From Chloroflexi bacterium UBA6077 (lineage in GTDB: Bacteria; Chloroflexota; UBA6077): a stretch of DNA of 64,000 nt. Below are positions 62,767-64,000 of this stretch, piece after piece. The notes beneath the pieces were generated by a model. It saw only the letters and a program-made list of their open reading frames with translations, did not search any database and was not told where the DNA came from. Within the stretch, counting starts at the first letter, position 1, and the number at the start of each line of letters is the position of its first letter. The stretch spans positions 43,090 through 107,089 of the forward strand of contig DIXP01000065.1 of assembly GCA_002436065.1 (NCBI GenBank), written 5' to 3'. Both the position numbers and the translations under genes were made by a program.

Positions 62767-63723
62767 ATGTCCGTTCTCGTTACAGGTGGGGCAGGTTTCA
62801 TCGGTTCATATGTAACCCGATCACTTCTAAAACGAGGAGAGAAGGTCATTGCTCTGGATCTCAACTTCGAGACCACACCGCTGCGTCGGATCTTGACGCC
62901 TGAGGAGTTGGAGCGTGTGGTCCAGGTGCGGGCTGATGTTGCTGACTCGGTAGCAGTATTCCGTGCTGTCCGAGAGAACGATGTAAGCCGCATAGTTCAC
63001 TTGGCGATGGTCCCGCTCCCCGCAGCCCAGGAGGATCCATGGAAGGCTATGCAGGTCAACGTCGAAGGCACCCAGATCATCTTTGAAGCCGCGCGCGTGT
63101 TTGGGCTCGAACGAGTAGTGTGGGCCAGTTCAGTCCAGGTGTTCGGGCGGCACACTCCTTACAGCAAGGAGTTTGGTGGCGTGTTGACGGACAACGGTCC
63201 TCAAAGACCTTGGTCGGTCTACTCTGCGTGCAAGGCCTTCAGTGAGTCCATGTGCAGACACTATCACCACAAGTTCGACGCGGATATTCGCGGTGTTCGG
63301 CCGTGTGGAACCTTTGGACCGGGTCGCCAGGGAGGGTTCACCGCGTACTTGAATTCTATGATTCAGGCCGCTGTTGAGGGCCGTTCCTACACCATTCCTA
63401 ACGGCGAGCAAGCCCAGCCCATGATCTATGTGGAGGACAGTGCCAGAGCATTTGAAGTGGCGCTCTACCACGATGGTCCAGAACTCACAGGCAGGACCGT
63501 GAACATGGGGGGACACCAGACCACCAATCGCGGACTCGCGGAACTCGTGCGGAAAGTGATTCCAGAAGCAGAGATAGCCGTGGGGGCTGGGGATGGGGGA
63601 GAACCGGTGACGCTGCCCATCGACAATTCTACCCTGTCTAGAGCGACAGGCTTTCGGTTGGAGGTAAGCATGGAAGAGGGTGTCCGTCGAACCGCTGAGT
63701 TCTTCCGAGAGTCACATAGGTAG
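62767..63723 (+). CDS. NAD-dependent epimerase/dehydratase (extended SDR)
   Basis: 318 residues from ATG at 62767 behind AGAGGAG. NAD-binding VLVTGGAGFIGSYVTRSLL, the Ser-Tyr-Lys catalytic set ASSVQVFG ... YSACKAFSES, and the substrate region RPCGTFGPGRQGGFT. The architecture is that of UDP-sugar epimerases or uronate-type dehydrogenases. The context with a Bug receptor and a BKACE enzyme favours oxidation or epimerisation of a sugar acid or other hydroxy acid over cell-wall synthesis. Confidence 0.88.
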   Translation: MSVLVTGGAGFIGSYVTRSLLKRGEKVIALDLNFETTPLRRILTPEELERVVQVRADVADSVAVFRAVRENDVSRIVHLAMVPLPAAQEDPWKAMQVNVEGTQIIFEAARVFGLERVVWASSVQVFGRHTPYSKEFGGVLTDNGPQRPWSVYSACKAFSESMCRHYHHKFDADIRGVRPCGTFGPGRQGGFTAYLNSMIQAAVEGRSYTIPNGEQAQPMIYVEDSARAFEVALYHDGPELTGRTVNMGGHQTTNRGLAELVRKVIPEAEIAVGAGDGGEPVTLPIDNSTLSRATGFRLEVSMEEGVRRTAEFFRESHR

Positions 63724-63837
63724 CTGGTCGAGTCCGATCCAAGTAGGCTGCGTCAACCTACCAGGTACTAGTTCAATCTCGAGATTCAGCGCAGCGACTT
63801 GCTGGCAGGAATACTTAAGCGAATGGAAGGATCTGCG

Positions 63838-64000
63838 ATGGACAAACTCATAGTCACCGTGGCGGCCGACTGCGCAGCACAATGGCCCGGCAATCCCTAC
63901 TATGTCTCCCCTGCAATAGACGTCAAACCCCTGTCGGATGAGTACATCAGGGCGGTCAACGCCGGTGCCTCCGTTGTACATATCCATGGCGTGCGGTACG
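63838..64000 (+). CDS. BKACE-family beta-keto acid cleavage enzyme (partial)
   Basis: The first 54 codons only; the gene continues past the window. DKLIVTVAADCAAQWPGNPY at the start and AGASVVHIHGVR at residues 43-54 match the 3-keto-5-aminohexanoate cleavage (BKACE, DUF849) TIM-barrel proteins, including the zinc-binding His48-Ile-His50. These enzymes condense a beta-keto acid with acetyl-CoA to give acetoacetate plus a new CoA ester. GGAAGG lies six to seven bases before the ATG. Confidence 0.82.
   Translation, partial: MDKLIVTVAADCAAQWPGNPYYVSPAIDVKPLSDEYIRAVNAGASVVHIHGVRY

Overview
The window is high-GC bacterial DNA with tightly packed operons on both strands, many GTG and TTG starts and strong Shine-Dalgarno sequences. 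The gene set suggests an uncultured heterotroph living on small organic acids, amides and aromatic breakdown products. It includes a tripartite tricarboxylate transporter (TTT) with many Bug-type receptors, a ClpC-type unfoldase, a PPi-type phosphofructokinase, a DegS-like kinase, and Ste24 and CPBP proteases. A Chloroflexota member is my best guess, from gene style and intergenic repeat style. No rRNA, tRNA or marker gene fixes this.

Layout. 1-3352 (-): peptide-type ABC importer (dppA, dppB, partial dppC). 3877-14291 (-): a catabolic block led by an IclR regulator, with tctB, tctA, a Bug receptor, a cyclase-family hydrolase, a ThDP enzyme, a second Bug receptor, an M24 'creatinase-like' protein and a metallo-beta-lactamase-fold protein. 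14760-18859 (-): a protein-quality-control block with ClpC, an internally shortened rhomboid and an SDH-type serine proteinase. 19099-26439: a secreted calcium-loop protein, an HpaI-like aldolase and HpaH-like hydratase pair, a CPBP protease, a DNA methyltransferase, a flavoprotein and an Fe-S protein. 26452-39716: an aminotransferase remnant, a DUF1156 methylase, a glycosyltransferase, a tRNA-binding protein, a histidine kinase, an amidase with a small partner, FmdB, glycolate-oxidase-type genes with a truncated glcD copy, cysE, PFK and a DUF2007 protein.

39.7-47.6 kb is an accessory island: decayed genes, a HEPN-motif protein, a family of small helical proteins (two clear paralogues plus a lipoprotein), a frameshifted gene, and an IS1380-type element with 17-bp inverted ends. 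47.7-50.4 kb holds an M48 protease and an MFS transporter.

50.5-64 kb is a second TTT-linked catabolic region. A GntR/UTRA regulator is followed by an M24 protein, a zinc alcohol dehydrogenase, three cupins, a Gfo/Idh/MocA oxidoreductase, three more Bug receptors, an epimerase and the start of a BKACE enzyme. A 29-bp site occurs twice in its intergenic regions with one mismatch and is the best candidate for a shared promoter/operator.

The main oddities are: five Bug receptors for one TctAB pump; a 185-bp perfectly identical lipoprotein-leader segment in two otherwise diverged receptors; many gene remnants; long perfect intergenic hairpins without U-tracts; and the HEPN/small-helical-protein island, the part most likely to hold something undescribed.
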